From: Bacteroidaceae bacterium
Lineage (GTDB): Bacteria > Bacteroidota > Bacteroidia > Bacteroidales > Bacteroidaceae
Assembly (NCBI GenBank): GCA_016292045.1
Contig: JAEEZX010000023.1
Coordinates: 1 to 61,848 of the forward strand
Length of the DNA: 61,848 nucleotides
Direction: 5' to 3'
Below, piece by piece: positions 34,185-42,616 of the stretch (position 1 is the stretch's first letter; each line of letters begins with the position of its first letter). Below the pieces are notes generated by a model. The model was not told the DNA's origin. It searched no databases and worked only from the letters and a program-made list of their open reading frames with translations. The translations under genes were made by a program, and so were the position numbers.

Positions 34185-36224
34185 TTATCTGTAGTTGAAC
34201 TTCACGGAGCGTATCTTGCCGTCGACAGCCCAGCTGACAACATATATGCCGGCAGGCAGACCTGTCATCGGGAACTCCCCGTCGGCTGTGAACGAGCCCA
34301 CGCGCACGCCGTTCAGGGATATGACATTCACCCTGAAGTGAAGCTTCTCGGGCGTCTCCGAGCCGAAGTGCAGCGTCCTTGTCGCCGGGTTGTATGCCAG
34401 AGCGTATTCCTCGGGCTCCACTCTGTCCACACCGGTGTCGTCGGGCAGCTGTCCGTTGGGTGTCAGCAGCCACAGACGGTTCTGGCTCTCGCCGTTGCGC
34501 GAGTCGTTGGTGTAGCTCAGTATGTCGGTATAGTCGTCCGCGCTGCCGCCTCTGAGGTTGGCGACATGCTGCGTGTACACGTTCAGCAGGTTGTAGTGTC
34601 CGTCGTTGCCCTGCGGCATCAGCTGCCATTGCTGTCTGGGGTCTTCCTCGTCGGGCAGTGCCGTGTTGAGCGGAGTGCCCACGTTCACGGTGGGACCCAC
34701 ATCTCCCTGTGTGGGGTCGTTGAGCGCCATCATGCTGCTGCGGTTCACTATGAGGAAGAGTCCGTCGCCCAGGCTCCTCATCTCCCAGTCCTCGCTCTCG
34801 CGGCTCTTGTCGTCGGTGTATTGCACGGCATTGCTGCCCGACAGGTCTATCGCTTTCGACGTCTTGACGTTCACGATGTGGTAGTAGTAGCGCTCCGGCA
34901 CGAAGGGCGGGGTGGGGTCGTCCGGCTTGCGGTTGGCGAACTCCTGTTCGAGGTATGCGCAATGGTCGCTGACGAATGTCTTGAGGTCGCTGACGTACTG
35001 GCTGTAGCTGGAGTAGAGCACCATCTCGTGATACATCCTCGTTTTGATGCCCCATTTCTCGTAGTTCTTCTTCTGCGAGAGGTCCAGCAGTTGCTGCAGG
35101 CTGTCCACCTTCTGGTGCATGTATGCCACGAGTCCGGCCTCCAGCAGTTTCTTGTAGCGTGCATATACGCAGCGCCGGAACCACGGATCCTGCCACATCC
35201 TGTTCACCCACACCTTCGACCCGTTGTAAGCTACGTCCGTCATCATCGACTCGGCTGTGGTGCTGAGTCCCTGTTCCTGTGTCACGCGGTAGTCGTTGTT
35301 GTAGGCTATGTCGTAGTCCCACAGCGGTCCCCAATAGAGACGGTCGTCGTCCTGTTCCTTGTAGAAATATGTGCTGTAGAATCCGTCGATGTTGGCGCTC
35401 ACTTCCGTGCAGATATACCAGTCGATGAGCGATGCCGAATCCACGTAGGCGCGATAGCCGGCCTCGGGGTCGGTGAAGTCGGCCGACGAGAGCGCCTTCT
35501 CGAAGCGCGCCATATGGCCTTTGATATATGTTGTCTGTCTGGCTGCGATGTCGTCCTCGTCGGGATAGTGTATGCGCACCGGCACGTTGTAGGTGCTTGT
35601 GTTGAAGCTGTTGCCGTCCCTGAATCCGTCCACTTCCAGCAGGTATCCTCCCGTGATGTCGGAGGTGGCCGTTGCCGGTGTGTCCTGCTCCGTGATGTTC
35701 ACGCGGTGCGGCCTCACGTCCACCTGGTCGCTTATCTGGTAGGTGCCCGCGTACGTGCCGTTCAGCACCAGGTCGGTGAATTTCGCCGCGGGATTGAAGG
35801 GCAGCGACTTCTTCCCGCCCTCCGGATGCTGTGCGGCGCAGAATTCTCCCATGGCCGACGTCACTGCGTTGCGCATCATTGTCTTGTCGCCTGCGTTGGC
35901 CAGCAGCGTCCAGCTCTTGCACTTCGCGTAGCCCTTGCCCAGGAATTTCTCCTTCTCGTTGAACTTAATCCTGTAGGGCTTCTTCGCCATGTTCCACGTC
36001 GAGTTGCCCCTTCCGCGTATGGACACCGAGTCGTAGCTGGTCACTGTGCCCGCTTCGTCCACGTAGTGCAGACGGCAGTATTTGTATGTGTCCTTGCTGT
36101 ATATCCCGCCTCCGTCGAATGTCTCGATGTATATCGTCGGCAGATCCGTCTTGTTGGTGTACTGAGCCCTCAGGCTCACCGCCGCAGCCCACAGGGCAAG
36201 TGTTATGGTCAGCAGTTTTTTCAT
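34185..36224 (-). CDS. CotH kinase-family protein with type IX secretion tail
   Basis: 679 residues with a signal peptide (MKKLLTITLALWAAAVSLRA). The CotH domain runs from about 28 to 380: VSIRGRGNSTWNMAKKPYRIKF and GPLWDYDIAYNND are its signature and catalytic metal region. A middle domain (about 430-570) contains YYYHIVNVKTSKAIDL, resembling a ricin/lectin-like fold. The last 75 residues, ending LPAGIYVVSWAVDGKIRSVKFNYR, are a type IX secretion (por) C-terminal domain, so the protein is probably surface-exported. CotH-type kinases phosphorylate proteins; the target here is unknown. Starts within the nhaC stop. Confidence 0.88.
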   Translation of the reverse strand: MKKLLTITLALWAAAVSLRAQYTNKTDLPTIYIETFDGGGIYSKDTYKYCRLHYVDEAGTVTSYDSVSIRGRGNSTWNMAKKPYRIKFNEKEKFLGKGYAKCKSWTLLANAGDKTMMRNAVTSAMGEFCAAQHPEGGKKSLPFNPAAKFTDLVLNGTYAGTYQISDQVDVRPHRVNITEQDTPATATSDITGGYLLEVDGFRDGNSFNTSTYNVPVRIHYPDEDDIAARQTTYIKGHMARFEKALSSADFTDPEAGYRAYVDSASLIDWYICTEVSANIDGFYSTYFYKEQDDDRLYWGPLWDYDIAYNNDYRVTQEQGLSTTAESMMTDVAYNGSKVWVNRMWQDPWFRRCVYARYKKLLEAGLVAYMHQKVDSLQQLLDLSQKKNYEKWGIKTRMYHEMVLYSSYSQYVSDLKTFVSDHCAYLEQEFANRKPDDPTPPFVPERYYYHIVNVKTSKAIDLSGSNAVQYTDDKSRESEDWEMRSLGDGLFLIVNRSSMMALNDPTQGDVGPTVNVGTPLNTALPDEEDPRQQWQLMPQGNDGHYNLLNVYTQHVANLRGGSADDYTDILSYTNDSRNGESQNRLWLLTPNGQLPDDTGVDRVEPEEYALAYNPATRTLHFGSETPEKLHFRVNVISLNGVRVGSFTADGEFPMTGLPAGIYVVSWAVDGKIRSVKFNYR

Positions 36225-37690
36225 GATGGTGTGCTTGATTGCTCTCCGGAAGGCTTCTTCTCAGGTGTGGGCACGAAACCCAGTGCGGCCACGAGACAGC
36301 TCATCAGGGGACTTATCAGGTTGAAGAAACAGAAGGGCAGATAGACCACGGTGGGGATCCCCAGTATGGTGCTCTGCGTCATACCGCAGGCCGTCCAGGG
36401 AATCAGTACGGAGGTGACGGTGGAGGAGTCTTCCGTGCTGCGGCTGAGCAGCTCCGGACGGTAGCCGCGCTCATGGTATTCCTTGCGGAATATGGATGCG
36501 TTCATGATGATGGAGAGGAACTGGTCGCCCATAATCATATTGAACAGCACGCCGGATACCACCGTGCCGGCCACGAGGCTCACCGTGCCCTTGATGGCGC
36601 GCAGCATCACGTTGGTGATGCTCTGCAGCATGTTGCTCGTCACCATGCACGCGCCGAAGCACAGGGCGCAGATGACAAGCCACACGGTGCCCATCATGCC
36701 CACCATGCCGCGCGTGGCGACGAGGCTGTTGATGGCCTCCGCGCCGGTGTCCACATGTGTGGATGTGTAGCAGGTCTTCATGATGCCCTTCAGCAGCGCG
36801 GGTGCCGTCATTTCTCCCTCGCCTCCGATGCCGGCCACGACGTCGGGCTGCAGCACCACGGCGCAGAGACATGCGGCGAGCGCCGATAGTGTCAGCGTGA
36901 CGAGCGAGGGCACTTTCCTGTAGATGAGATAACCCGTGAAGGCGGGCACCAGCATTGTCCACAGCGTGATGTTGAACGTGCCGTCCAGAGCGTCGACGTA
37001 TTGCGATATCTCCGGCGCCTGTCCGCCGAACTTCAGTCCTATCAGCAGATAGAGCAGCAGCGATACGGTGATGCTCGGCACGGTGGTGAACATCATGTAG
37101 CGTATGTGTGAGAAGAGGTCGGCCTTGGCCATCGAGGATGCGAGCACCGTGGTGTCCGACATGGGCGACATCTTGTCGCCGAAGTAGGCTCCCGAGATGA
37201 TGGCTCCTGCGCTGAGTGCGGGCGGTATGCCCAGAGCGCCCGAAATGCCCATGAGGGCTATGCCTATCGTGGCTATGGTGGTCCACGACGTGCCCGTCAT
37301 CACCGATATGAGCGACGATATGATGCAGGCGCAGGGCAGGAAGAACATGGGCGACATCAGCTGCACCCCGTAGTATATCAGCGTAGGCACCACGCCGCTT
37401 ATCATCCATGCGCTCGACATCATGCCTATCATCAGCAGTATGAGCACGGAGACAGCTGCATCGCCCACAGTGGCCTGTATTGCCATCTCGAATCGCTCCC
37501 ACGACATCTTGTTCGCTATGATGGATATGCCCACGCACACTGCCGTTGCAAGCACCATTGCCAGCTGGCTTGCTCCGCTCAGGGCGTCGTCGGGCACGTA
37601 GACGATTATCAGTGCTATCAGCGATATCAGTGTCAGCAGCGGTATGGCTGCCACCAGCGGGTGGGGGAGTTGATTTGTGTTTTCTGCCAT
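36221..37690 (-). CDS. nhaC: NhaC-family Na+/H+ antiporter
   Basis: 489 residues with about 11-12 hydrophobic spans. GTSWTTIATIGIALMGI, SGAYFGDKMSPMSDTT and IPWTACGMTQSTILGI are the conserved half-repeat motifs of NhaC/malate-lactate antiporters. It sits in the inner membrane. The stop overlaps the CotH start by four bases, so nhaC, CotH and the nucleotidase form one operon, with no obvious functional link. Confidence 0.92.
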   Translation of the reverse strand: MAENTNQLPHPLVAAIPLLTLISLIALIIVYVPDDALSGASQLAMVLATAVCVGISIIANKMSWERFEMAIQATVGDAAVSVLILLMIGMMSSAWMISGVVPTLIYYGVQLMSPMFFLPCACIISSLISVMTGTSWTTIATIGIALMGISGALGIPPALSAGAIISGAYFGDKMSPMSDTTVLASSMAKADLFSHIRYMMFTTVPSITVSLLLYLLIGLKFGGQAPEISQYVDALDGTFNITLWTMLVPAFTGYLIYRKVPSLVTLTLSALAACLCAVVLQPDVVAGIGGEGEMTAPALLKGIMKTCYTSTHVDTGAEAINSLVATRGMVGMMGTVWLVICALCFGACMVTSNMLQSITNVMLRAIKGTVSLVAGTVVSGVLFNMIMGDQFLSIIMNASIFRKEYHERGYRPELLSRSTEDSSTVTSVLIPWTACGMTQSTILGIPTVVYLPFCFFNLISPLMSCLVAALGFVPTPEKKPSGEQSSTPS

Positions 37691-37710
37691 GTTTTTCTGT
37701 TTTCAGGGTA

Positions 37711-37718
37711 CAAAGGTA
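37711..37718 (-). promoter_or_regulatory. -7 element for nhaC operon
   Basis: TACCTTTG on the minus strand, 20 bases before nhaC. Confidence 0.5.
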
Positions 37719-37746
37719 ATGATTTTTTTTGAAAGTAGACGAGTAA

Positions 37747-37770
37747 ATTGATAATTGATAATTGATAATT
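37747..37770. repeat. 7-bp tandem array (ATTGATA)
   Basis: Three full units of ATTGATA plus three bases, abutting the left end of the 87-bp palindromic element. Confidence 0.85.
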
Positions 37771-37855
37771 CATGAAACTTCGTTCCATAGACATTGCTCA
37801 CGCTCGGCTGTCATCAAACGAGTTTGTGACCGCTCTTGCTTAATCGCAATGTTGA
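37769..37855 (+). repeat. 87-bp palindromic repeat, copy 1
   Basis: Identical base for base, in inverted orientation, to 53195-53281. The centre folds: CAAAC-GA-GTTTG extended by GTCA/TGAC with one bulged base, and outer arms ACATTGC and GCAATGT close a longer imperfect stem. It lies between nhaC and the YccF gene and has no coding potential. Heptamer arrays flank it on both sides. Confidence 0.9.
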
Positions 37856-37879
37856 TAATTGACAGTTGACAGTTAGTTA
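37852..37879. repeat. 7-bp tandem array (TTGACAG type)
   Basis: Four units: TTGATAA, TTGACAG, TTGACAG, TTAGTTA. It abuts the right end of the palindromic repeat. The remainder of the spacer to 37943 shows no gene. Confidence 0.75.
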
Positions 37880-37943
37880 TTCCGTAAATATCGAAGAGAA
37901 CCACCTGATGGAAAACGTGATATTATGGAAATAATCAGAGCAA

Positions 37944-38315
37944 CTAATCCACCACTTCCTTGCCGAAGGGGGCGAGAATGAGGAAGGCCAGTTTGAAATG
38001 CTGCATGCCGAAGGGAATGCCGATGACGGTGATGCACAGCAGCAGACCCCAAACGGCATGACCTACAGCCAGCCAGAAGCCGCCCAGCAAAATCCACAGC
38101 ACATTCATCAGCAGGGGAAAGCAGCCGCTCGCGCTCTCCTTGTCCCTTACGTTCTTGCCGAAAGGCCACAGAGCCAAACCCGCAAGGCAGATAATCTGCC
38201 AGCCGAAGGGTATGCCGATGATGGTGATGCACAGCAGGAGTCCGAAAAACAGATAACCTATTGCCATTTCCAAGCCGCCGAAAATGAGCCAAATGATGTT
38301 GCCGAGGATTTTCAT
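37944..38315 (-). CDS. yccF: YccF-domain inner-membrane protein
   Basis: 123 residues from the ATG at 38315. It has two tandem YccF units: each begins with ILGN/LLMN-x-x-W-x-x-x-G-G, runs through a hydrophobic span, and contains LLLCIT-I-IGIPFG. About four membrane segments are expected. The function of YccF is unknown. It stands alone, with a -7 element upstream. Confidence 0.9.
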   Translation of the reverse strand: MKILGNIIWLIFGGLEMAIGYLFFGLLLCITIIGIPFGWQIICLAGLALWPFGKNVRDKESASGCFPLLMNVLWILLGGFWLAVGHAVWGLLLCITVIGIPFGMQHFKLAFLILAPFGKEVVD

Positions 38316-38341
38316 AGTATGATGTTTTGTTTTTTTTCGCA

Positions 38342-38350
38342 GCAAAGATA
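38342..38350 (-). promoter_or_regulatory. -7 element for yccF
   Basis: TATCTTTGC on the minus strand, 26 bases upstream of the yccF ATG. Confidence 0.55.
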
Positions 38351-38372
38351 CGTTTTTTTTTCGGAAAACCCC

Positions 38373-38407
38373 AAACTCTAAACTCTAAACTCTGAACTCT
38401 AAACTTT
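38373..38407. repeat. 7-bp tandem array (AAACTCT)
   Basis: Five units: AAACTCT three times, then GAACTCT and AAACTTT. It lies between the divergent yccF and purU promoters and ends seven bases before the purU -7 element, where the -33 box would be. Confidence 0.85.
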
Positions 38408-38413
38408 TTTTCG

Positions 38414-38422
38414 TACCTTTGC
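38414..38422 (+). promoter_or_regulatory. -7 element for purU-pyrK-pyrD
   Basis: TACCTTTGC, 31 bases before the purU ATG. The -33 region falls inside the heptamer array. Confidence 0.6.
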
Positions 38423-38453
38423 AGCCGAAATAAGTAAATCCGACGAGAAAACG

Positions 38454-39320
38454 ATGAAAAAATCAACTGCCATACTGCTGCTGCACTGCCCCGACAGGGT
38501 GGGCATCATCATGGAGATGACAAAGTTCATCACCGACAATCAGGGCAATATCCTACACCTCGACCAGAGCGTAGACCAGATAGACCACCGCTTCTTCATG
38601 CGAGTGGAATGGGACCTCGAGAACTTCCTCATACCGAAGGAGAAGATAGCGGAATACATTGAGACACTCTACGCACGCCGCTACGAAATGAAGTTCATGC
38701 TGAAATTCTCAGCAGAGCGCCCGCGCATGGCCATCTTCGTGAGCAAGATGTCGCACTGCCTCTACGACCTGCTGGCACGATGGAAGGCGGGAGAGCTCGA
38801 CGTGGAGATACCGTGCATCGTGTCCAACCACGAAGACCTGCGCTACGTGGCAGAGCAGTTCGGACTGCCTTACTACGTGTTCTCCATCAACAAGGACTGG
38901 TCGAACAAGCGCGAAGTGGAGGAGGCCGAGATGAAGCTGCTGAAGGAACACGGCGTGACATTCATCGTGCTGGCAAGATACATGCAAATCATCAGCGACG
39001 AAATGATAGCAGCATATCCCAACCACATCATCAACATACACCACTCGTTCCTGCCCGCATTCGTGGGTGCGAAGCCCTATCACCAGGCATACGAGAGAGG
39101 TGTGAAAATCATCGGTGCCACGAGCCACTATGTGACAGCCGAACTCGACGCAGGACCCATCATCGAACAGGACGTGATACGCATCACACACAAGGATACC
39201 CCCGAGACACTCGTGCTCAAGGGAAAGGATCTGGAGAAGATAGTGCTCTCACGCGCCGTGAAGGCACATATCGACCGCAAGGTGCTGGCATACAAGAACC
39301 GTACCATCATATTCTCATAG
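38454..39320 (+). CDS. purU: Formyltetrahydrofolate deformylase
   Basis: 288 residues: an N-terminal ACT domain (LLLHCPDRVGIIMEMTKFI, 9-27) followed by a formyltransferase fold with IVSNHEDLR, FSINKDW, VLARYMQIIS and NIHHSFLPAFVGAKPYHQAYERGVK, the PurU/PurN active-site region. It hydrolyses 10-formyl-THF to formate and THF, balancing one-carbon pools for purine synthesis. The next gene, pyrK, starts nine bases on, linking it to pyrimidine synthesis. Confidence 0.92.
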   Translation: MKKSTAILLLHCPDRVGIIMEMTKFITDNQGNILHLDQSVDQIDHRFFMRVEWDLENFLIPKEKIAEYIETLYARRYEMKFMLKFSAERPRMAIFVSKMSHCLYDLLARWKAGELDVEIPCIVSNHEDLRYVAEQFGLPYYVFSINKDWSNKREVEEAEMKLLKEHGVTFIVLARYMQIISDEMIAAYPNHIINIHHSFLPAFVGAKPYHQAYERGVKIIGATSHYVTAELDAGPIIEQDVIRITHKDTPETLVLKGKDLEKIVLSRAVKAHIDRKVLAYKNRTIIFS

Positions 39321-39329
39321 GACAGGGCG

Positions 39330-40127
39330 ATGAAGAGCATTGTCGACTTGAGAGTGAACGCCGCAGAGCGCAAAGGCGAGAACGCCGTGCTGCTGCGTCT
39401 GGCTGCGCCGGCGGAGGTGACGGCAGAGTGCCGCCCGGGACAGTTCGTGCAGGTGCGTGTGGACGGAGCGAAGGACACCTTCCTGCGCCGCCCCATATCG
39501 CTCCACCACGTGGACAGGGAGAGGGGAGAAGTGTGGCTGCTGGTGCAGATGGTGGGCGAGGGCACACGGCAGCTCGGACGGCTCAGAGAAGGCGACACGC
39601 TCAATCTCGTGATGCCGCTGGGCAACGGATTCAGCCGGGTGGAAGCCTTGCGCGAGTCGGCTGCCGGAGCTGACGTCAGACCCCTGCTCGTGGGAGGCGG
39701 CGTGGGAGTGGCTCCGCTCTACTACTACGGCGCGTGGCTCAGGACTCAGGGCATAGAGCCCACATTCCTGCTGGGAGCACGCTCCAAGGGGCTGCTGTTG
39801 CAGCTGGAGGAGTTTGAGGCGCTGGGACGCACATTCGTCACCACGGAGGACGGCAGCTACGGCGAAAGGGGGTTCGTGACGCAGCACAGCGTGCTCTCCA
39901 AGGAGCGCTTCACAAGCATACACGTGTGCGGCCCCGGCCCGATGATGAAGGCTGTGGCACGCTACGCCAAAGCGGAGGGCATCGTCTGCGAGGTGAGTCT
40001 GGAGAACATGATGGCGTGCGGACTGGGAGCCTGCCTCTGCTGCGTGGAGAAGACGGTGAAGGGCAATGTGTGTGTGTGCACGGAAGGACCGGTGTTCAAC
40101 ATCAATGAACTGACATGGCAGATCTGA
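39330..40127 (+). CDS. pyrK: Dihydroorotate dehydrogenase electron-transfer subunit
   Basis: 265 residues. The FAD domain ([21 protein letters not shown]), NAD domain ([16 protein letters not shown]) and the C-terminal [2Fe-2S] loop (CGLGACLCC...CVCTEGP, four ligands) are in the standard order for PyrK. It passes electrons from PyrD to NAD+. The last 13 bases overlap pyrD, as expected for subunits of one heterotetramer. Confidence 0.95.
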   Translation: MKSIVDLRVNAAERKGENAVLLRLAAPAEVTAECRPGQFVQVRVDGAKDTFLRRPISLHHVDRERGEVWLLVQMVGEGTRQLGRLREGDTLNLVMPLGNGFSRVEALRESAAGADVRPLLVGGGVGVAPLYYYGAWLRTQGIEPTFLLGARSKGLLLQLEEFEALGRTFVTTEDGSYGERGFVTQHSVLSKERFTSIHVCGPGPMMKAVARYAKAEGIVCEVSLENMMACGLGACLCCVEKTVKGNVCVCTEGPVFNINELTWQI

Positions 40128-41023
40128 CTACAAATATAGGAGCATTGAAGCTCAAGAATCCCGTGATGACAGCCAGCGGCACGTTCGGCTACGGCATCGA
40201 GTTCAGCGACTTCGTGCCTCTGGAGGAGATAGGCGGCATCATAGTGAAAGGCACCACGCTGCATCCCCGTCAGGGCAACGACTACCCTCGCATGGCAGAG
40301 ACGGCCGGCGGTATGCTCAACTGCGTGGGACTGCAGAACAAGGGCGTAGACCATTTCTGCGAGAAGATATACCCCGAGGTGTGCGGCATCGACACCAACG
40401 TGATAGTCAACGTGTCGGGCTCCTCGCCGGAGGACTATGCGGAGTGTGCGGCGCGCATCGGAGCGCTGGAGCGCATTCCGGCCATTGAACTCAATATCTC
40501 ATGCCCCAACGTGAAGGACGGAGGCATGGCGTTCGGTGTGACGTGCGAAGGTGCGGCATCGGTGGTGAGGGCTGTGAGGAAGGCCTACGGAAAGACGCTC
40601 ATCGTGAAGCTGTCGCCCAATGTCACCGACATAGTGTCCATCGCCAAGGCTGTGGAGGCAGAGGGTGCCGATGCTGTGTCGCTGATAAACACGCTGATGG
40701 GTACGGCCATTGATATAGAGAAACGTCGCAGGATGTTGTCAATAGGTACGGGAGGTCTCTCGGGTCCTTGCGTGAAACCCGTGGCGCTGCGTATGGTGTG
40801 GCAGGTGGCTCACGCCGTCGGTATACCGGTGGTGGGACTTGGCGGTATCTCCACAGCGGAGGATGCTATTGAATTTCTGATGGCCGGAGCCTGCGCCGTG
40901 GAAATCGGTACGGCAAACTTCCTTGATCCGGCTGTGACGGTGAAGGTGGCAAGGGGTGTCGATGCGTGGCTGGATGCTCACTCCTGCAAGAGCGTCCGTG
41001 AGATTATCGGAGTGGCCGAATAA
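40115..41023 (+). CDS. pyrD: Dihydroorotate dehydrogenase, class 1B catalytic subunit
   Basis: 302 residues. [14 protein letters not shown], the [17 protein letters not shown] segment with the class-1B catalytic Cys region, [11 protein letters not shown] and the FMN-phosphate [25 protein letters not shown] are all present. It oxidises dihydroorotate to orotate in the cytosol with PyrK. Overlaps pyrK; last gene of the operon, followed by a repeat array and convergent genes. Confidence 0.96.
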   Translation: MADLTTNIGALKLKNPVMTASGTFGYGIEFSDFVPLEEIGGIIVKGTTLHPRQGNDYPRMAETAGGMLNCVGLQNKGVDHFCEKIYPEVCGIDTNVIVNVSGSSPEDYAECAARIGALERIPAIELNISCPNVKDGGMAFGVTCEGAASVVRAVRKAYGKTLIVKLSPNVTDIVSIAKAVEAEGADAVSLINTLMGTAIDIEKRRRMLSIGTGGLSGPCVKPVALRMVWQVAHAVGIPVVGLGGISTAEDAIEFLMAGACAVEIGTANFLDPAVTVKVARGVDAWLDAHSCKSVREIIGVAE

Positions 41024-41072
41024 CCATTGACCATTGACTTGTCAACTTGTCAACTCGTCAACTTGTCAACTG
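41024..41072. repeat. Tandem array: CCATTGA x2 then CTTGTCAA x4
   Basis: Two 7-bp units continue directly into four 8-bp units (third reads CTCGTCAA). It fills the space between the ends of pyrD and the small zeta-linked gene. Confidence 0.85.
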
Positions 41073-41074
41073 AT

Positions 41075-41230
41075 TTACAGTTCTCTCGCGGGGAGTTGCT
41101 GCACTCTTCCGTTCTTGCACACCACAAGGGATATCCCTTCATGACGGGCGCGCTCCACAAGTCGTCTCTGCGCCAGGCGGATGCCATCGTCGATGCGCTG
41201 CTGCATTTCTCTGATGTCCTGTTCGCTCAT
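41075..41230 (-). CDS. 51-aa protein coupled to zeta-type kinase
   Basis: Reading the minus strand from the ATG at 41230 gives 51 codons and a TAA. The start overlaps the zeta stop as ATGA, strong evidence that it is real. The sequence begins MSEQDIREMQQRIDDGIRLA and continues with a basic helix (QRRLVERARHEG), a strand (ISLVVC) and a C-terminal RVQQLPAREL. It looks like a helical, charged small protein with a short strand tail. No epsilon-antitoxin family is recognised, but size, position and coupling suit an antitoxin-like or accessory partner of the kinase; that role is inference. Confidence 0.75.
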   Translation of the reverse strand: MSEQDIREMQQRIDDGIRLAQRRLVERARHEGISLVVCKNGRVQQLPAREL

Positions 41231-41877
41231 AGTGCAGAGTTTTTATCGGTTACAGCCTCGTCGCTGTTGGGCGCAGCGGAGCTGGGAGGCACATTGTATT
41301 TCTTTTGCATCTCCATATAGTATTGTGCATCGTCCACCTGCAGACGCTCCTTGCCTTTTATTCCGCAGGCGATGCGGCGTGTGGGACAGGTGGAGTTGTC
41401 GTAGAGAGCCCAATAGTCTACGATGGGGGTGTAGAGGTTGAAGAGGTTGTAGAGACCGGCACCGAATCGCCGTATGATGACGTCGGTGGGTATGTTGTGA
41501 CCGCCCTGCGCCACACGGCTTGCTACACGCATGATGGCCTGCTCGGGTGTGGGCAGAGAGAAAAACAGCAGTGTGACGAAATATCCGCGACGCTGTGCAC
41601 GCTCGATGAGGCGCACGTAGGAACGCGTGGAGAGCGTTGTCTCAAAGGCAAAGTCGACGCCCTCCTTCAGGAGGTGCAGCACACGGTCTATCATCAGGCG
41701 TCCGGCCTGAATGGCAACACCCTCCGGATTGAAGGGCGAGAGACCTCTGGCTATCTCGTCGGCATTGACAAACTCCTTGCACCCAAGCATCTCGGGCAGG
41801 ACGGTGTAGGAGGCAGTTGTCTTGCCTGCGCCGTTGCATCCCGCGATGATGTAGAGTTTTGGCTTCTGTTTCGACAT
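41227..41877 (-). CDS. Zeta-toxin-family P-loop kinase
   Basis: 216 residues. Walker A is AGCNGAGKTT (13-22), followed by EFVNADEIARGLSPF, the substrate-binding region of zeta/UNAG kinases, and DFAFETTLSTRSY, with the RVASRVAQGGHNIP arginine segment that contacts phosphate. Chromosomal zeta-like kinases phosphorylate UDP-GlcNAc or other small molecules and are not always toxins. It lies six bases downstream of trmD and overlaps a 51-aa gene, so it is expressed with a housekeeping tRNA methylase. Confidence 0.88.
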   Translation of the reverse strand: MSKQKPKLYIIAGCNGAGKTTASYTVLPEMLGCKEFVNADEIARGLSPFNPEGVAIQAGRLMIDRVLHLLKEGVDFAFETTLSTRSYVRLIERAQRRGYFVTLLFFSLPTPEQAIMRVASRVAQGGHNIPTDVIIRRFGAGLYNLFNLYTPIVDYWALYDNSTCPTRRIACGIKGKERLQVDDAQYYMEMQKKYNVPPSSAAPNSDEAVTDKNSAL

Positions 41878-41883
41878 GGTATG

Positions 41884-42564
41884 CTATTTTTTAAGTAAGT
41901 CCGGACGAAGGCGTTTGGTGCGCTCGAGAGCCTGCTCGAGTTCCCACGCCTTGATGTTGGCCTCGTGACCGGAGAGCAGCACGTCGGGCACACCGCCCCA
42001 GTCCTTGTAGACAGCGGGACGTGTGTAGACGGGTGCGGAGAGGAGTCCGTCCTGAAAGGAGTCGGAGAGGGCGCTCTGCTCGTCTCCGATGGCTCCCGGG
42101 ATGATACGCACCACGGCGTCGGTGATGATGGCTGCCGCCAGTTCACCGCCGGTGAGCACGTAGTCGCCCACGGATATCTCCTTGGTGATGAGGTGTTCGC
42201 GGATGCGCTGGTCGATACCCTTGTAGTGGCCGCAGAGGATGATGATGTTATCCAGGAGCGAGAGCTGGTTGGCCATCGGCTGGCAGAACTGCTCGCCGTC
42301 GGGCGTGGTGAATATCACCTCGTCGTAGTGGCGCTGCTCCTTGAGAGCAGAAATACAGCGGTCAATGGGTTCGCATTGCATCACCATACCGGCAAAGCCT
42401 CCGAAGGGGTAGTCGTCCACGCGACGCCACCTGTTGGTGGAGTAGTCGCGCAGATTGTGCAGATGTATCTCTGCCAGTCCCGCCTTCTGGGCGCGCCCCA
42501 CAATACTCTCCTGAAGGAAGCCTTCGAGCATCTGTGGAAGTACAGATATGATGTCTATGCGCAT
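41884..42564 (-). CDS. trmD: tRNA (guanine37-N1)-methyltransferase
   Basis: 226 residues from the ATG at 42564. [47 protein letters not shown] and the SPOUT knot [28 protein letters not shown] with [13 protein letters not shown] near the end are diagnostic. It methylates G37 next to the anticodon, preventing frameshifts. The operon continues with zeta kinase and the 51-aa protein; rpsP-rimM-rplS, the usual partners in other phyla, are absent. Confidence 0.96.
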   Translation of the reverse strand: MRIDIISVLPQMLEGFLQESIVGRAQKAGLAEIHLHNLRDYSTNRWRRVDDYPFGGFAGMVMQCEPIDRCISALKEQRHYDEVIFTTPDGEQFCQPMANQLSLLDNIIILCGHYKGIDQRIREHLITKEISVGDYVLTGGELAAAIITDAVVRIIPGAIGDEQSALSDSFQDGLLSAPVYTRPAVYKDWGGVPDVLLSGHEANIKAWELEQALERTKRLRPDLLKK

Positions 42565-42583
42565 CTTTTTTTGCAATTATTAC

Positions 42584-42592
42584 GCAAAAGTA
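42584..42592 (-). promoter_or_regulatory. -7 element for trmD operon
   Basis: TACTTTTGC on the minus strand, 19 bases upstream of the trmD ATG. Confidence 0.55.
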
Positions 42593-42604
42593 TGAAAAAA
42601 AACG

Positions 42605-42613
42605 TACATTTGC
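42605..42613 (+). promoter_or_regulatory. -7 element directly abutting the pectate lyase ATG
   Basis: TACATTTGC ends only three bases before the ATG at 42617. Transcription from it would begin at or inside the start codon, implying a leaderless message or a different promoter. Confidence 0.5.
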
Positions 42614-42616
42614 AGC

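Noticed and set aside
34180..35922. N-terminal extension of the 5'-nucleotidase frame
   Set aside because: The extension is in a shadow frame of CotH; the true start has a signal peptide at 34179, five bases after the CotH stop.
34014..36344. 776-codon frame on the plus strand
   Set aside because: It is antisense to CotH and the nucleotidase start and has no signal peptide or motif.
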